Assembly: GCF_003327285.1 (NCBI RefSeq)
Contig: NZ_KZ848473.1
Coordinates: forward strand, 868,001 to 932,000
DNA: 64,000 nt
Source of the DNA: Microbacterium sorbitolivorans
Lineage (GTDB): Bacteria; Actinomycetota; Actinomycetes; Actinomycetales; Microbacteriaceae
Reading direction: 5' to 3'
Each line of letters begins with the position of its first letter. Positions within the stretch are counted from its first letter, which is position 1. The notes beneath the pieces were generated by a model that saw only the letters and a program-made list of their open reading frames with translations, did not search any database and was not told the DNA's origin. Positions 41,173 to 50,393 of the stretch are shown piece after piece. The translations under genes were made by a program, and so were the position numbers.

Positions 41173-41673
41173 GTGATTCGCCGGATCTCCGCCCTCTCAG
41201 CCCTCGTCGTCGCGATCGCCGCGCTCACCGCCTGCACCCCCACGGTGCACATGGAGCCCGCGGCCGACGCGAATGACCCGCTCTGCGCGGAGGTGAGCGT
41301 TCGCCTGCCCGACACGATCGACGGCCTGAAGCGCTCCTGGACCGACGCTCAGGCGACCGCGGCCTGGGGCGACCCGAGCACCGTGCTGTTCTCCTGCGGC
41401 CTCGAATCCCCCGCGGCGTCGACCCTGCAGTGCGTGACCTTCGGCGGCGTCGACTGGCTCGTCGACGACACCGACTACCCGATGCTGCGCATGACGACCT
41501 TCGGCCGCACCCCCGCGGCGCAGGCCTACGTCGACACGTCGAAGATCTCGGGCGACCAGGCCCTCGACGCGCTCAAGCTCGCCGTCGGAACGCTGCCGGT
41601 GACCGGACAGTGCACGACGGTCTCCGAGGCGACGCCTGACGGCGACGACGCCCCGGAGACCGCGACAGAGTAG
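41173..41673 (+). CDS. DUF3515 family lipoprotein
   Basis: The 166-residue secreted protein has a signal sequence ending in the lipobox ALTAC (cysteine near residue 21), and the DUF3515 body (PLCAEVSVRLPDTIDGLKRS, WGDPSTVLFSCGL, CVTFGGVDWL). It is an actinobacteria-specific protein of unknown function that is usually near thiL and ddl, as here. The start is a GTG. It is convergent with ddl. Confidence 0.9.
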   Translation: MIRRISALSALVVAIAALTACTPTVHMEPAADANDPLCAEVSVRLPDTIDGLKRSWTDAQATAAWGDPSTVLFSCGLESPAASTLQCVTFGGVDWLVDDTDYPMLRMTTFGRTPAAQAYVDTSKISGDQALDALKLAVGTLPVTGQCTTVSEATPDGDDAPETATE

Positions 41674-41676
41674 GGC

Positions 41677-42762
41677 TTATGCCCGAGCGAGCTCGATCAG
41701 CTCGGTGATGAGGTCGGCGTAGCCGAGGCCGGAGGCGATCCAGCACTTCGGGTACATCGAGATGGGCGTGAAGCCCGGCATCGTGTTCAGCTCGTTGACG
41801 ACGATCTCGCCCGACTCCGTCAGGAAGACGTCGACGCGCGCGAGACCGCGGCCGTCGACCGCATCGAACGAGCGCGCGCCGATCTCGCGGATCCGCTCGA
41901 TCTGCTCGTCGGTGAGGTCGGCCGGGCAGACGACGTCTGCCCCGTCGCCGCCGAGGTACTTGCCCTCGAAGTCGTAGAACTCGCGGGTCGTCAGGACGAT
42001 CTCGCCCGGAAGCGACGCGCGCGTCGGCTCGGATCCGCGGCCCTCGAGAACCGCGACCTCGATCTCGCGACCGACGATGCCGGTCTCGACGAGCACCTTG
42101 TCGTCCTCCGCGAAGGCGATGCGCATGGCCTCGTCGAGCTCGGAGGCGTCGTGCGCCTTCGAGACGCCCACGCTCGAGCCCGCGCGAGCCGGCTTCACGA
42201 ACACGGGGTAGCTGAGGGCCTCGATCTCGGCGCGGATCGCGTCGGGCTCGGCCGCCCAGCGGGCCGCGCGCACCGTGATCCACGGCGCCACGGCGATGCC
42301 GTCGGACTGCAGGGCGATCTTCATGAAGTGCTTGTCCATGCAGATCGCCGAGTCGAGCACGCCGCCGCCCGCATAGGGCAGCTCGAGGATGTCGAGGAAG
42401 CCCTGCATCGTGCCGTCCTCGCCGTGCACGCCGTGCAGGATCGGCAGGACGACGTCGATCTCGCCGAGCGACTCGACGGATCCGTCGGCCCGCTCGACGC
42501 GCAGCTCGCGCGCGCCGCCCGGCATCGGCCAGATCACGCGCGTGCCGTTATCGACCACCTCGGGCATCTTCTCCGCGTTGAGGCGGAAGCGCTCGGGGTC
42601 GTCCTGCTCGAGCACGAAGACGCCATCGCGCGTGATGCCGATCGGCACGACGCGGTAGCGCTCGCGGTCAATCGCGCCGAGCACGCCCCCCGCCGTCGCC
42701 GAAGAGATCTCGTGCTCGCTCGAGCGTCCGCCGAAGAGCACCGCCACGGTCGCCTGCTGCAT
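41677..42762 (-). CDS. ddl: D-alanine--D-alanine ligase
   Basis: The 361-residue ATP-grasp ligase makes the D-Ala-D-Ala dipeptide for peptidoglycan. It has VLFGGRSSEHEISSATA at the N-terminus, VLPILHGVHGEDGTMQGFLD, the ATP-binding YPVFVKPARAGSSVGVSK and VNELNTMPGFTPISMYP near the C-terminus. The ATG at 42762 has AGGAGG 9 bases ahead; this ribosome site lies inside the gpsA coding sequence, which overlaps by 95 bases. Confidence 0.95.
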   Translation of the reverse strand: MQQATVAVLFGGRSSEHEISSATAGGVLGAIDRERYRVVPIGITRDGVFVLEQDDPERFRLNAEKMPEVVDNGTRVIWPMPGGARELRVERADGSVESLGEIDVVLPILHGVHGEDGTMQGFLDILELPYAGGGVLDSAICMDKHFMKIALQSDGIAVAPWITVRAARWAAEPDAIRAEIEALSYPVFVKPARAGSSVGVSKAHDASELDEAMRIAFAEDDKVLVETGIVGREIEVAVLEGRGSEPTRASLPGEIVLTTREFYDFEGKYLGGDGADVVCPADLTDEQIERIREIGARSFDAVDGRGLARVDVFLTESGEIVVNELNTMPGFTPISMYPKCWIASGLGYADLITELIELARA

Positions 42763-43774
42763 GCTGGGTTTCCTCCTGGGGAGTGTCGTCATCTGTCGTG
42801 AGGTGCGGCGCGATGTCGCGCGGCTTCATGGTGCCATCGAGCACCATCTTCACCTGTTCCACGATGGGCATGTCTACGCCCTTTTCGTGTGCAAGCTGCA
42901 GGATCGGGGCGACAGAACTCAGGCCCTCGGCCGTCTGTTCCATGTGCGCGACGACGTCGTCGAGCGTGTACCCCTGGCCGAGCAGCCGGCCCGCCGTGTT
43001 GTTGCGGCTGAGCGGCGACTGGCAGGTCGCGATCAGGTCGCCGAGGCCCGCGAGCCCCTGCATCGTCTCGGGCTGCGCGCCATACGCAACCGCGAAGTCG
43101 GTCATTTCCACGAGCCCTCGGGTGATGATCGAGGCCTTCGTGTTCTCGCCGTAGCCGACGCCATCGACGATGCCGGTGGCGACGGCGATGAGGTTCTTCA
43201 GGACGCCGCCGAACTCGGTGCCGGGAACGTCAGTGTTGACGAAGGTGCGGAAGTAGGCGTTCGAGCTCGCGCGGGCGACGACGGCCGCCGTCTCGGCGCT
43301 GTACGACGACGCCACCGCCGCGGTCGGCTGCTCCTGGGCGACCTCGCGCGCGAGGTTCGGGCCGCCGACGACCGCGATGCGGTCGCGGTCGCACCCGAGC
43401 ACCTGCTCGATGACCTCGCTCATGCGCATGTTGGTGCGCTTCTCGACGCCCTTCATGAGGCTGACGATCGGCGCGTCGGTCTTCGCCAGGATCGGGCGGA
43501 TCTGCTTCAGCGTCTCGCGGGCCGACTTGCTCGGCACCGCGACGTACACCTGATCCGCTCCCTCGAGCGCGCGCGCAATGTCGTGCGTCGCGTGCATCGA
43601 GCGAGGGAGGTTAATGCCGGAGAGGTAGCGCGAGTTGCGCTTCGCCTCGTCGATCTCGCGCGCCTGCTCGGGGCGGCGCGCCCACATTGTGACCTGGGAT
43701 CCGCCGTCGGCAAGTATCTTGCCGAAGGTCGTGCCCCAGCTCCCCGAGCCGAGAACCGTGACTCGGGTGCTCAC
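42668..43774 (-). CDS. gpsA: Glycerol-3-phosphate dehydrogenase [NAD(P)+]
   Basis: The 368-residue enzyme supplies glycerol-3-phosphate for phospholipids. It has the NAD-binding VLGSGSWGTTFGKILADGG at the N-terminus, KGVEKRTNMRMSEVI, the catalytic-lysine region FGGVLKNLIAVATGI near residue 190 and GLAGLGDLIATC. The C-terminus runs about 35 residues beyond the usual end, into the ddl gene, with low-complexity content. The GTG start overlaps the plsC stop. Confidence 0.95.
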   Translation of the reverse strand: MSTRVTVLGSGSWGTTFGKILADGGSQVTMWARRPEQAREIDEAKRNSRYLSGINLPRSMHATHDIARALEGADQVYVAVPSKSARETLKQIRPILAKTDAPIVSLMKGVEKRTNMRMSEVIEQVLGCDRDRIAVVGGPNLAREVAQEQPTAAVASSYSAETAAVVARASSNAYFRTFVNTDVPGTEFGGVLKNLIAVATGIVDGVGYGENTKASIITRGLVEMTDFAVAYGAQPETMQGLAGLGDLIATCQSPLSRNNTAGRLLGQGYTLDDVVAHMEQTAEGLSSVAPILQLAHEKGVDMPIVEQVKMVLDGTMKPRDIAPHLTTDDDTPQEETQHAAGDRGGALRRTLERARDLFGDGGGRARRD

Positions 43775-44511
43775 ATGCGCCCCGTCTCGCTCTGGCCGTG
43801 GCGCGTCGGATCCCACCGCTCGGCGGGCGGCGTCTCGCCGCGGATCTGGCCGAGGAGGCCGGAGATCTCTGCCATCACGCGATCGGTCGCGTCGGTGAGG
43901 ACGCCCTTCTCGTGCTCGCGGCCGACGAAGTCGCTCATGTCGACGGGCTTGCCAATGACGACGGTCACGCGGCGACGCGGCGGGAAGAGCTTGATCTTGC
44001 CGTAGCGCGGCATGAACTGCTGCTCGCCCCAATGCGCGACGGGGATCAGCGGGATGCCCCCCGCGAGCGCCAGGCGCACGGCGCCCGACTTGCCGCGCAT
44101 CGGCCACACGTCGGGGTCGCGCGTCAGCGTGCCCTCGGGGTAGACGATCACGCCGCGCGCGTTCTTCACGATGTCGTTCGCCTGGGCCATCGACTGCGAG
44201 GCTCCCGACTTGCCGCGGGTGACCGGAACCATGCCGGTCGCCTTCATCGCGGCGCCGAGCACCGGCACGCGAAAGAGGCTCTCCTTCGCCATGAAGCGCG
44301 GCGCGCGGCCCAGCCGCCAGGTCGCCACGGCGACCGTCAGCGGGTCGAACTCGCTGTGGTGGTTGGGGGCGAGCACGTACGCGCCCTCGCGCGGCAGGTT
44401 CTCGCCGCCACGCACCTCAATCTTCGCGAACCACCCGACAAGCGGTACGACGACGGCCGCGAGCAGCCAAAACAGGCTGGGTCGCGACTTCTCGCTCGAG
44501 GCCTTGGCCAC
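43771..44511 (-). CDS. 1-acyl-sn-glycerol-3-phosphate acyltransferase (PlsC-like)
   Basis: The 246-residue protein has one N-terminal membrane segment (LFWLLAAVVVPLVGWFA), the catalytic NHHSEFD (HX4D), and the later VYPEGTLTRDP motif of lysophosphatidate acyltransferases. It adds the second acyl chain in phosphatidic acid synthesis. It directly precedes gpsA, whose product supplies its precursor, and follows murA by 2 bases. Confidence 0.93.
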   Translation of the reverse strand: MAKASSEKSRPSLFWLLAAVVVPLVGWFAKIEVRGGENLPREGAYVLAPNHHSEFDPLTVAVATWRLGRAPRFMAKESLFRVPVLGAAMKATGMVPVTRGKSGASQSMAQANDIVKNARGVIVYPEGTLTRDPDVWPMRGKSGAVRLALAGGIPLIPVAHWGEQQFMPRYGKIKLFPPRRRVTVVIGKPVDMSDFVGREHEKGVLTDATDRVMAEISGLLGQIRGETPPAERWDPTRHGQSETGRM

Positions 44512-44513
44512 GC

Positions 44514-45875
44514 TCAGCCTACGACGTCGAAGTCAGCGCCGAGGGCGGTGAGCTTGTCGAAGAACTTCTCGTAGCCGCGACGAATGATGCCGACGTTCGA
44601 CACGCGCGACGTGCCCTTCGCGGCCAGCGCCGCGATGACGTAGGCATAGCCACCACGCAGGTCGGGCACGACGATGTCGGCGCCCTCGAGCGGGGTCGGG
44701 CCGGTGATCACGGCGGCCTGCTCGAGCGGGCGGCGCGGCACGCGGCGGTATGCACCCTCGAGACCCTCGGGGTGCACAACGATGTCGGCACCCATCTGGT
44801 TCAGCGCGGAGGTGAAGCCGAGGCGGTTCTCGTAGACCGTCTCGTGCACGATCGACACGCCCTCGGCCTGCGTCAGCGCGACGATGAGCGGCTGCTGCCA
44901 GTCGGTCATGAACCCGGGGTGCACGTCGGTCTCGACCATCACCGGGTTGAGCGGCGTCTTCGAGCGACGGAAGGTGATGCCCTCGTCGGTGATGTCGAAC
45001 GCGCCACCGGTCTTGCGGTACACGTTGAGGAACGTCAGCATCTCGTACTGGCGCGCACCCTTGACGAAGATCTCGCCGTCGGTCGCGAGCGCGGCGCAGG
45101 CCCAGCTCGCGGCCTCGTTGCGGTCGAAGAGGCTGCGGTGGTCGTAGCCCTTGAGCTCGGCCACACCCTCGATGAAGATGACGCGGTTCGGCTCGTACGA
45201 GATGATCGCGCCCATCTTCTGGAGCACGCCGATGAGATCCATGATCTCGGGTTCGATGGCCGCGTTCTTGAGCTCGGTGACGCCCTTCGCGCGGACGGCG
45301 GTCAGGAGCACCTGCTCCGTCGCGCCGACGCTCGGGTACGGGAGCTCGATGCTCGCGCCGTGCAGTCCCTCGGGTGCCGAGAGGCGGATCCCGTTGGGCT
45401 GCTTGTCGACGATCGCGCCGAACTTGCGGAGCGCGTCGAGGTGGAAGTCGATGGGGCGGTCGCCGATGCGGCAACCTCCGAGGTCGGGAATGAAGGCCTG
45501 ACCCAGCAGATGAAGGAGCGGGCCGCAGAAGAGGATCGGAATGCGGCTGGATCCCGCGTGCGCGTCGATCTCTTCGAAACCGGCCGACTTCGCGGCGGTG
45601 GGGTCGAGCACGAGCGAGCCGGGCTCCTCGCCCTCCGTCACGCGGACGCCGTGAACCTCGAGGAGTGACCTGACGACCTCGACGTCGCGGATCTCGGGAA
45701 CATCGCGGAGCGTCGACGGCGTTTCGCCGAGGAGCGAGGCCACCATGGCCTTGGTCGCGAGGTTCTTTGCGCCCTTGACATCGACCTGTCCGCGCAGCGG
45801 CCGACCGCCGCGGATTTCCAGGACGTCGCCGAGGTCAGGGGTCGCGGTGTTTTCCGCGTCAATCACAGACGTCAT
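44514..45875 (-). CDS. murA: UDP-N-acetylglucosamine 1-carboxyvinyltransferase
   Basis: The 453-residue enzyme performs the first committed step of peptidoglycan synthesis by adding enolpyruvate from PEP to UDP-GlcNAc. It has GAKNLATKAMVASLLG in the N-terminal part, the active loop DLGGCRIGDRPIDFHLDALR with the catalytic cysteine retained (the fosfomycin-reactive residue), and TDVHPGFMTDWQQPL. The chain is about 30 residues longer at the N-terminus than E. coli MurA. Confidence 0.94.
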   Translation of the reverse strand: MTSVIDAENTATPDLGDVLEIRGGRPLRGQVDVKGAKNLATKAMVASLLGETPSTLRDVPEIRDVEVVRSLLEVHGVRVTEGEEPGSLVLDPTAAKSAGFEEIDAHAGSSRIPILFCGPLLHLLGQAFIPDLGGCRIGDRPIDFHLDALRKFGAIVDKQPNGIRLSAPEGLHGASIELPYPSVGATEQVLLTAVRAKGVTELKNAAIEPEIMDLIGVLQKMGAIISYEPNRVIFIEGVAELKGYDHRSLFDRNEAASWACAALATDGEIFVKGARQYEMLTFLNVYRKTGGAFDITDEGITFRRSKTPLNPVMVETDVHPGFMTDWQQPLIVALTQAEGVSIVHETVYENRLGFTSALNQMGADIVVHPEGLEGAYRRVPRRPLEQAAVITGPTPLEGADIVVPDLRGGYAYVIAALAAKGTSRVSNVGIIRRGYEKFFDKLTALGADFDVVG

Positions 45876-45938
45876 TCCAGTGGATCCTCACTCACTTCCG
45901 GCGGATGGGCCGCCCCGGGGTTCGGGGCGGCCTCGGTC

Positions 45939-46535
45939 TCACGGAACCGGGAGGGTCCGCGGCCGCCAAGCCTCGCGGCGGGCCTCGAACTGCGTAATCT
46001 CATCCTGATGACGCAGCGTGAGCCCGATGTCATCGAGCCCTTCGAGGAGCCGCCACCTAGTGTAATCGTCGATCTCGAACGGAGCGCTGAAGTCGCCGAG
46101 CGTGGCGATTCGCTCGACAAGATCAACCGTCATTTCGACCCCGGGGTTCGCGTCCATCGCGGCCCAGAACTTCTCCATCACGTCTTCCGTGATGATGCCC
46201 GTGACCAGGCCCTGCTTGCCCGAGTTACCGCGGAAAATGTCAGCGAAGCGCGGCGAGAGAACGGCCTTGAAGCCGTAGTCGCGGAGCGCCCACACAGCAT
46301 GTTCACGGCTCGAGCCGGTGCCGAAGTCGGGGCCGGCGACGAGCACCGACGCGTTCTTGTACGGCGCCTGGTTCAGCACGAAATCGTCCTGCTGACGCCA
46401 CGAGTAGAACAGCGCGTCGTCGAAGCCGGTCTTCGTGACCCGCTTGAGGAACACGGCCGGGATGATCTGGTCGGTGTCGACGTTGCTGCGCTTCAGCGGT
46501 GCCGCGACGCCCGTGTGAGTGGTGAATTTCTCCAT
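45939..46535 (-). CDS. leuD: 3-isopropylmalate dehydratase small subunit
   Basis: The 198-residue subunit pairs with LeuC to isomerise isopropylmalate in leucine synthesis. It has [16 protein letters not shown] near the start and the substrate-binding [17 protein letters not shown] near residue 70. The gap to leuC is 2 bases. The 63 bases downstream to murA include a GC-rich GCCGCCCCGGGG segment that could end transcription, but it has no T-run. Confidence 0.97.
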   Translation of the reverse strand: MEKFTTHTGVAAPLKRSNVDTDQIIPAVFLKRVTKTGFDDALFYSWRQQDDFVLNQAPYKNASVLVAGPDFGTGSSREHAVWALRDYGFKAVLSPRFADIFRGNSGKQGLVTGIITEDVMEKFWAAMDANPGVEMTVDLVERIATLGDFSAPFEIDDYTRWRLLEGLDDIGLTLRHQDEITQFEARREAWRPRTLPVP

Positions 46536-46537
46536 GA

Positions 46538-47995
46538 TCAGGCTCCTGCACCTTCCAGAACGGGCGTTTCGAGGTCGCTCGGGCTCGAGAGCGTGCCGCG
46601 CACGGCGGTCGCCGCCGCGACGAGCGGCGACACCAGGTGGGTCCGACCGCCCTTGCCCTGGCGGCCCTCGAAGTTGCGGTTACTCGTCGAGGCGCAGCGC
46701 TCGCCCGGCGCCAGCTGGTCGGGGTTCATGCCGAGGCACATCGAGCAACCCGCGAAGCGCCACTCGCCGCCGAATTCGGTCACGATCTTGTCGATACCCT
46801 CGGCCTCGGCCTCGAGACGCACGCGGGCGGATCCGGGAACCACCATGACGCGCACGCCGTCGGCCTTCTTGCGGCCCTTGATGACCGACGCGAACGCGCG
46901 CAGGTCTTCGATGCGGCTGTTCGTGCAGGATCCCATGAACACCGCGTCGACCACGATGTCCTTCATGGGCGTTCCCGGCGTCAGGTCCATGTAGTCGTAC
47001 GCGCGCTGGGCGGCCTGGCGGTCGCCCTCGTCGTCGAAGCTCTCGAGCGTCGGAACCGTCTGCGACAGCGATACGCCCTGGCCGGGGTTGGTGCCCCAGG
47101 TCACGAAGGGCTCGAGCTCGTTCGCGTCGATGAACACCTCGGCGTCGAAGGTCGCACCCTCGTCGGTCGGCAGGGTCTTCCAGTAGGCGACCGCGTCGTC
47201 CCAGTCCTGGCCCGTCGGCGCGTGGTCGCGGCCCTTGACGTACTCGAAGGTGGTTTCGTCTGGCGCGACCATTCCGGCGCGGGCGCCGGCCTCGATCGAC
47301 ATGTTGCAGATCGTCATGCGCCCCTCCATCGAGAGGGAGCGGATCGCCGAGCCGCGGTACTCGAGCACGTAGCCCTGACCGCCGCCCGTGCCGATCTTCG
47401 CGATCACCGCGAGGATGATGTCCTTCGCCGTGACGCCGGGCTTCAGCTCGCCCTCGACGTTGATCGCCATCGTCTTGAACGGCTTGAGCGGCAGCGTCTG
47501 CGTGGCCATGACGTGCTCGACCTCGCTGGTGCCGATGCCGAAGGCCAGCGCGCCGAACGCGCCGTGCGTCGAGGTGTGGCTATCGCCGCACACGACCGTC
47601 AGGCCGGGCATCGTGAGGCCCAGCTGCGGGCCGACGACGTGCACGATGCCCTGCTCGGCGTCGCCCAGCGGGTGCAGGCGCACGCCGAACTCGGCCGTGT
47701 TCTTACGCAGCGTCTCGATCTGCGTACGGCTCGTGAGGTCGGCGATCGGCTTGTCGATCGCGAGCGTCGGCGTGTTGTGGTCTTCCGTGCCGATCGTGAG
47801 GTCGACGCGGCGCAGCGGCCGGCCCTCCGTACGGAGGCCGTCGAAGGCCTGCGGGCTCGTCACCTCGTGGATGAGGTGCAGATCGATGTAGATGAGGTCC
47901 GGCTCTTGCCCCTCGCCGCGGACCACGACGTGGTCGTCCCACAGCTTCTCGGCCAGGGTGCGCGGGTTTTCCGGAATGGTGATATCAGCGCTCAT
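46538..47995 (-). CDS. leuC: 3-isopropylmalate dehydratase large subunit
   Basis: The 485-residue subunit carries the 4Fe-4S cluster. Cysteine ligands are in [13 protein letters not shown] near residue 355 and [15 protein letters not shown] near residue 417. [20 protein letters not shown] is also intact. It uses an ATG at 47995 with AAGGAG ahead. A paired operator-like palindrome lies 130-180 bases upstream. Confidence 0.97.
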   Translation of the reverse strand: MSADITIPENPRTLAEKLWDDHVVVRGEGQEPDLIYIDLHLIHEVTSPQAFDGLRTEGRPLRRVDLTIGTEDHNTPTLAIDKPIADLTSRTQIETLRKNTAEFGVRLHPLGDAEQGIVHVVGPQLGLTMPGLTVVCGDSHTSTHGAFGALAFGIGTSEVEHVMATQTLPLKPFKTMAINVEGELKPGVTAKDIILAVIAKIGTGGGQGYVLEYRGSAIRSLSMEGRMTICNMSIEAGARAGMVAPDETTFEYVKGRDHAPTGQDWDDAVAYWKTLPTDEGATFDAEVFIDANELEPFVTWGTNPGQGVSLSQTVPTLESFDDEGDRQAAQRAYDYMDLTPGTPMKDIVVDAVFMGSCTNSRIEDLRAFASVIKGRKKADGVRVMVVPGSARVRLEAEAEGIDKIVTEFGGEWRFAGCSMCLGMNPDQLAPGERCASTSNRNFEGRQGKGGRTHLVSPLVAAATAVRGTLSSPSDLETPVLEGAGA

Positions 47996-48124
47996 GCGAA
48001 TTACTTAACTCCTTGACGGGTGTCGGTGTCAGCCATCGACAAACTCCGCGACGGGGAGGCCTAGAACGAGGTCCCGCCGCGGCAGCTAAGGAGGAGGCTG
48101 TAGCACCGCACCCCTCGAGAATAA

Positions 48125-48174
48125 CAGAGTGCTCAGTACTCTCCGTTCGCACGGATCCAGTACTGAGCACTCTG
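48125..48174 (-). promoter_or_regulatory. Paired operator-like inverted repeats upstream of leuCD
   Basis: CAGAGTGCTCAGTACT (48125-48140) and AGTACTGAGCACTCTG (48159-48174) form a perfect 16-base inverted repeat with an 18-base centre. Each arm is itself a near-palindrome of the form AGTRCTSAGYACT; the two centres are 31 bases apart, about three helical turns. No T-run follows, so this looks like two operators rather than a terminator. IclR-type regulators (LtbR/NdgR) control leuCD in other actinobacteria. The -10 may be TATTCT just past the left arm on the minus strand. Confidence 0.6.
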
Positions 48175-48198
48175 CTTAACGCGGGGGCGATTCGGCCG

Positions 48199-49194
48199 TC
48201 AATTCTCCGGCGCGCTGCGCTTCGTCTCGACCGAGTTCACGGCGATGCTCGCGACCGTCGACACGACGATCGAGGCCACGATGACGCCGAGCGACACCCA
48301 GTTGCTGATCTCCGGGGCCCACTCGATCGGCTGGCCGCCGTTGACGAACGGCAGCTCGTTGACGTGCATCGCGTGGAAGACAAGCTTCACGCCGATAAAG
48401 GCGAGGATGAACGCCACGCCGAACTTGAGGTAGCGGAGCTTCTCGAGCAAATCGCCTAGCAGGAAGTAGAGCTGGCGCAGCCCCATCAACGCGAAGAGAT
48501 TGGCCGCGAAGACCAGGAATGGCACCTGCGTGATGCCGAAGATCGCAGGGATCGAGTCGATGGCGAAGATGAGATCGGTGACGCCGATCGAGATAAACAC
48601 GATGAGCATAGGCGTCAGCATCTTCTTGCCGTTCACCACGGTGCGGATCTTGGATCCGTCGTACTGGTCGTGGATCGGGACGAAACGACGCAGCGTGCGC
48701 ACGATGAACGACTCGGCCTTCGCGTCACCGCCGTGCTCCTCCTTCTCGAACACCTGCTTCAGCGCGGTGTATACAAGGAACGCGCCGAAGATGTAGAAGA
48801 TCCAGCTGAGCTGCTCGATGAGCACCGCACCGACCATGATGAACGCAGCGCGAAGAATCAACGCGATGATGATGCCCACCATGAGCACCTCCTGCTGATA
48901 CTTTCGTGGCACAGCGAACTGGCTCATGATCAGCACGAACACGAAGAGGTTGTCGATCGACAGGCTGTACTCGGTGAGCCAACCGCTCACGAACTCGAGC
49001 GCGTGGTTGGTGTCACCGATCACCCACAGGGCGACGGCGAAGAGCAAGGCGAGCGTGACGTAGAAGACAACCCACAGCCCAGACTCCTTGGTCGAGGGAA
49101 TGTGCGGACGCTTCAGCACTAACAACAGATCTGCAGCCAGGATCAGAACGAGGACGATCAGCGATCCGACCTGGAAAGCAACAGGAATTTCCAC
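48199..49194 (-). CDS. TerC family membrane protein
   Basis: The 331-residue protein has about nine membrane helices. Typical TerC features are SLSIDNLFVFVLIMSQFAVP near residue 76 and SIGVTDLIFAIDSIPAIFGI near residue 205, both carrying acidic residues inside membrane segments. TerC proteins export metals, particularly manganese, to load secreted enzymes. The GTG at 49194 has AAAGG 7 bases ahead; longer open frame upstream is not used since it would read through the riboswitch-like leader. Confidence 0.9.
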   Translation of the reverse strand: MEIPVAFQVGSLIVLVLILAADLLLVLKRPHIPSTKESGLWVVFYVTLALLFAVALWVIGDTNHALEFVSGWLTEYSLSIDNLFVFVLIMSQFAVPRKYQQEVLMVGIIIALILRAAFIMVGAVLIEQLSWIFYIFGAFLVYTALKQVFEKEEHGGDAKAESFIVRTLRRFVPIHDQYDGSKIRTVVNGKKMLTPMLIVFISIGVTDLIFAIDSIPAIFGITQVPFLVFAANLFALMGLRQLYFLLGDLLEKLRYLKFGVAFILAFIGVKLVFHAMHVNELPFVNGGQPIEWAPEISNWVSLGVIVASIVVSTVASIAVNSVETKRSAPEN

Positions 49195-49214
49195 AAGCAA
49201 GCCTTTCGGGCGCT

Positions 49215-49326
49215 CGAAACTGCCGAAAGTCTCTCCCCGCACCTCTCGATGCGCCACGCACCCGGAGCCGCTTTGATGGGGCTCGTACTGACGATATGCG
49301 CGGTGACGGGATACTCCCCTTCGCGC
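49215..49326 (-). promoter_or_regulatory. yybP-ykoY-like (Mn2+) riboswitch upstream of terC
   Basis: On the minus strand the leader begins CGAAGGGGAGTATCCCGTC and ends GAGAGACTTTCGGC, the opening and closing signatures of the yybP-ykoY manganese riboswitch as I know them. CGAAGG at the start pairs with CTTTCG at the end to form P1. Inside, GCTCCGGGTGCGTGGCGC resembles the internal stems. The downstream gene is of the TerC family, which is the usual partner. It was not folded or scored. Confidence 0.7.
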
Positions 49327-49370
49327 GAGCAAGTCTATTCCACGGCGCACCGCGCGCCGAGCACGAACGC

Positions 49371-49404
49371 AAAGAAAGCCTGGACAATCGTCCAGGCTTT
49401 CTTT
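49371..49404. terminator. Strong intrinsic terminator after tRNA-Glu
   Basis: AAAGAAAGCCTGGAC (49371-49385) and its perfect complement (49390-49404) form a 15-base stem with a 4-base loop. On the minus strand the GC-rich part is followed by TTTCTTT, so it ends the tRNA transcript; the reverse direction also has a T-rich tail. It also insulates the terC leader. Confidence 0.85.
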
Positions 49405-49410
49405 CTGCGG

Positions 49411-49483
49411 TGACCCCAGCGGGATTCGAACCCGCGTTACCGGCGTGAGAGGCCAGCGTACTAGGCCGCTATACGATGGGGCC
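49411..49483 (-). tRNA. tRNA-Glu (CTC)
   Basis: The 73-base gene folds as a standard cloverleaf: acceptor GGCCCCA/TGGGGTC with one G-T pair, anticodon stem CTGGC/GCCGG and loop CTCTCAC giving anticodon CTC, and TPsiC arm with GGTTCGAATCC. The discriminator is A; CCA is not fully encoded. It is followed closely by a strong terminator. Confidence 0.95.
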
Positions 49484-49684
49484 GCATGTCTTCCGTGCGA
49501 GGCTCGAAGTTTTTCTCTCCGTGTCTCTCGCGGCGACATAGATAACTATACGCACGATTGGTGCGCAGGGCAAAATCGAGCGCCGCTACCCACAACGCCC
49601 GGGCGTGTTTGCCTGATCAGAGCCTATTCCATTTTCGACGCGGAGGGAAGCCCCCTGGGCCAACTTCGGTGCGAGAGTTGTCTC

Positions 49685-50320
49685 ATGCGCATCATCAAGC
49701 ACGAACATGCTCGCCTCACCGTTCAGGAATCGGGCGAGAGCCTCATCGTCGACCCCGGTAGCTTCTCTCCCGACCTCGGCGACCTCGCCGGCGTCGTCGG
49801 CGTGATCATCACGCACGAGCACGCCGATCACTGGACGCCCGAGCACCTCGAGCGCATCGCCCACGAGCTGCCCGGCGTGCCGATCTTCAGCACGGCCGCC
49901 GTCGCCGCGGCTGTCCCCGCCGAGATCACGGTCGTCGCGCCCGGCGACGAGCGCACCGCCGGATCCTTCACGCTGCGCTTCTTCGGCGGCACCCACAACG
50001 AGATCCACTCGTCGATCCCCCTCATCGACAACGTGGGTGTGCTCATCAACGAGACGCTCTACTACCCCGGAGACTCGTACGCGGTGCCGGAGGGGGTCGA
50101 CGTGCAGGTACTCGCGGCGCCGGCGGGCGCCCCGTGGCTCAAGATCGGCGAGGCCATGGACTACGTCCTCGCGGTCGCCCCGCGCCACGCCTTCGGCACG
50201 CACGAGGGCACGCTCTCGGCGCCGGGCCTCGCGATGCACCTCGGGCGCCTCGCGTGGGCGACAGAACAAAACGGCGGCGAGTTCCACCCCCTCGCGGCCG
50301 GCGAGGCGCTGGAGGTCTAA
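49685..50320 (+). CDS. MBL-fold metallo-hydrolase (UlaG-like)
   Basis: The 211-residue protein has the metallo-beta-lactamase-fold THEHADHW motif near residue 41 (HxHxDH), and a later GTHNEIHSSIPLIDN and GDSYAVPEG metal-binding segment. It belongs to the small UlaG-like hydrolases of unknown substrate. The ATG at 49685 is the first with family similarity; the upstream open frame passes through the tRNA region and is spurious. About 200 bases between it and the tRNA show no other gene. Confidence 0.82.
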   Translation: MRIIKHEHARLTVQESGESLIVDPGSFSPDLGDLAGVVGVIITHEHADHWTPEHLERIAHELPGVPIFSTAAVAAAVPAEITVVAPGDERTAGSFTLRFFGGTHNEIHSSIPLIDNVGVLINETLYYPGDSYAVPEGVDVQVLAAPAGAPWLKIGEAMDYVLAVAPRHAFGTHEGTLSAPGLAMHLGRLAWATEQNGGEFHPLAAGEALEV

Positions 50321-50393
50321 CCGGGCCGGCCCCACCCCTCCCCTCGGTCAATATCATCGAGGGAGAGGCCGTCACGGCAGGAAGCGAGCGTCG

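Noticed and set aside
47985..48170. Leucine-rich leader peptide for leuCD attenuation on the minus strand
   Set aside because: The 61-codon frame has no run of leucine codons and no good ribosome site, and it overlaps the leuC start.
48125..48174. Intrinsic terminator of terC
   Set aside because: The stem is strong but is not followed by a T-run on either strand, and each arm is itself a near-palindrome, which fits operator sites better.
49445..49684. N-terminal extension of the MBL hydrolase
   Set aside because: The open frame runs back into the tRNA gene, has no family similarity and the ATG at 49685 matches the family start.
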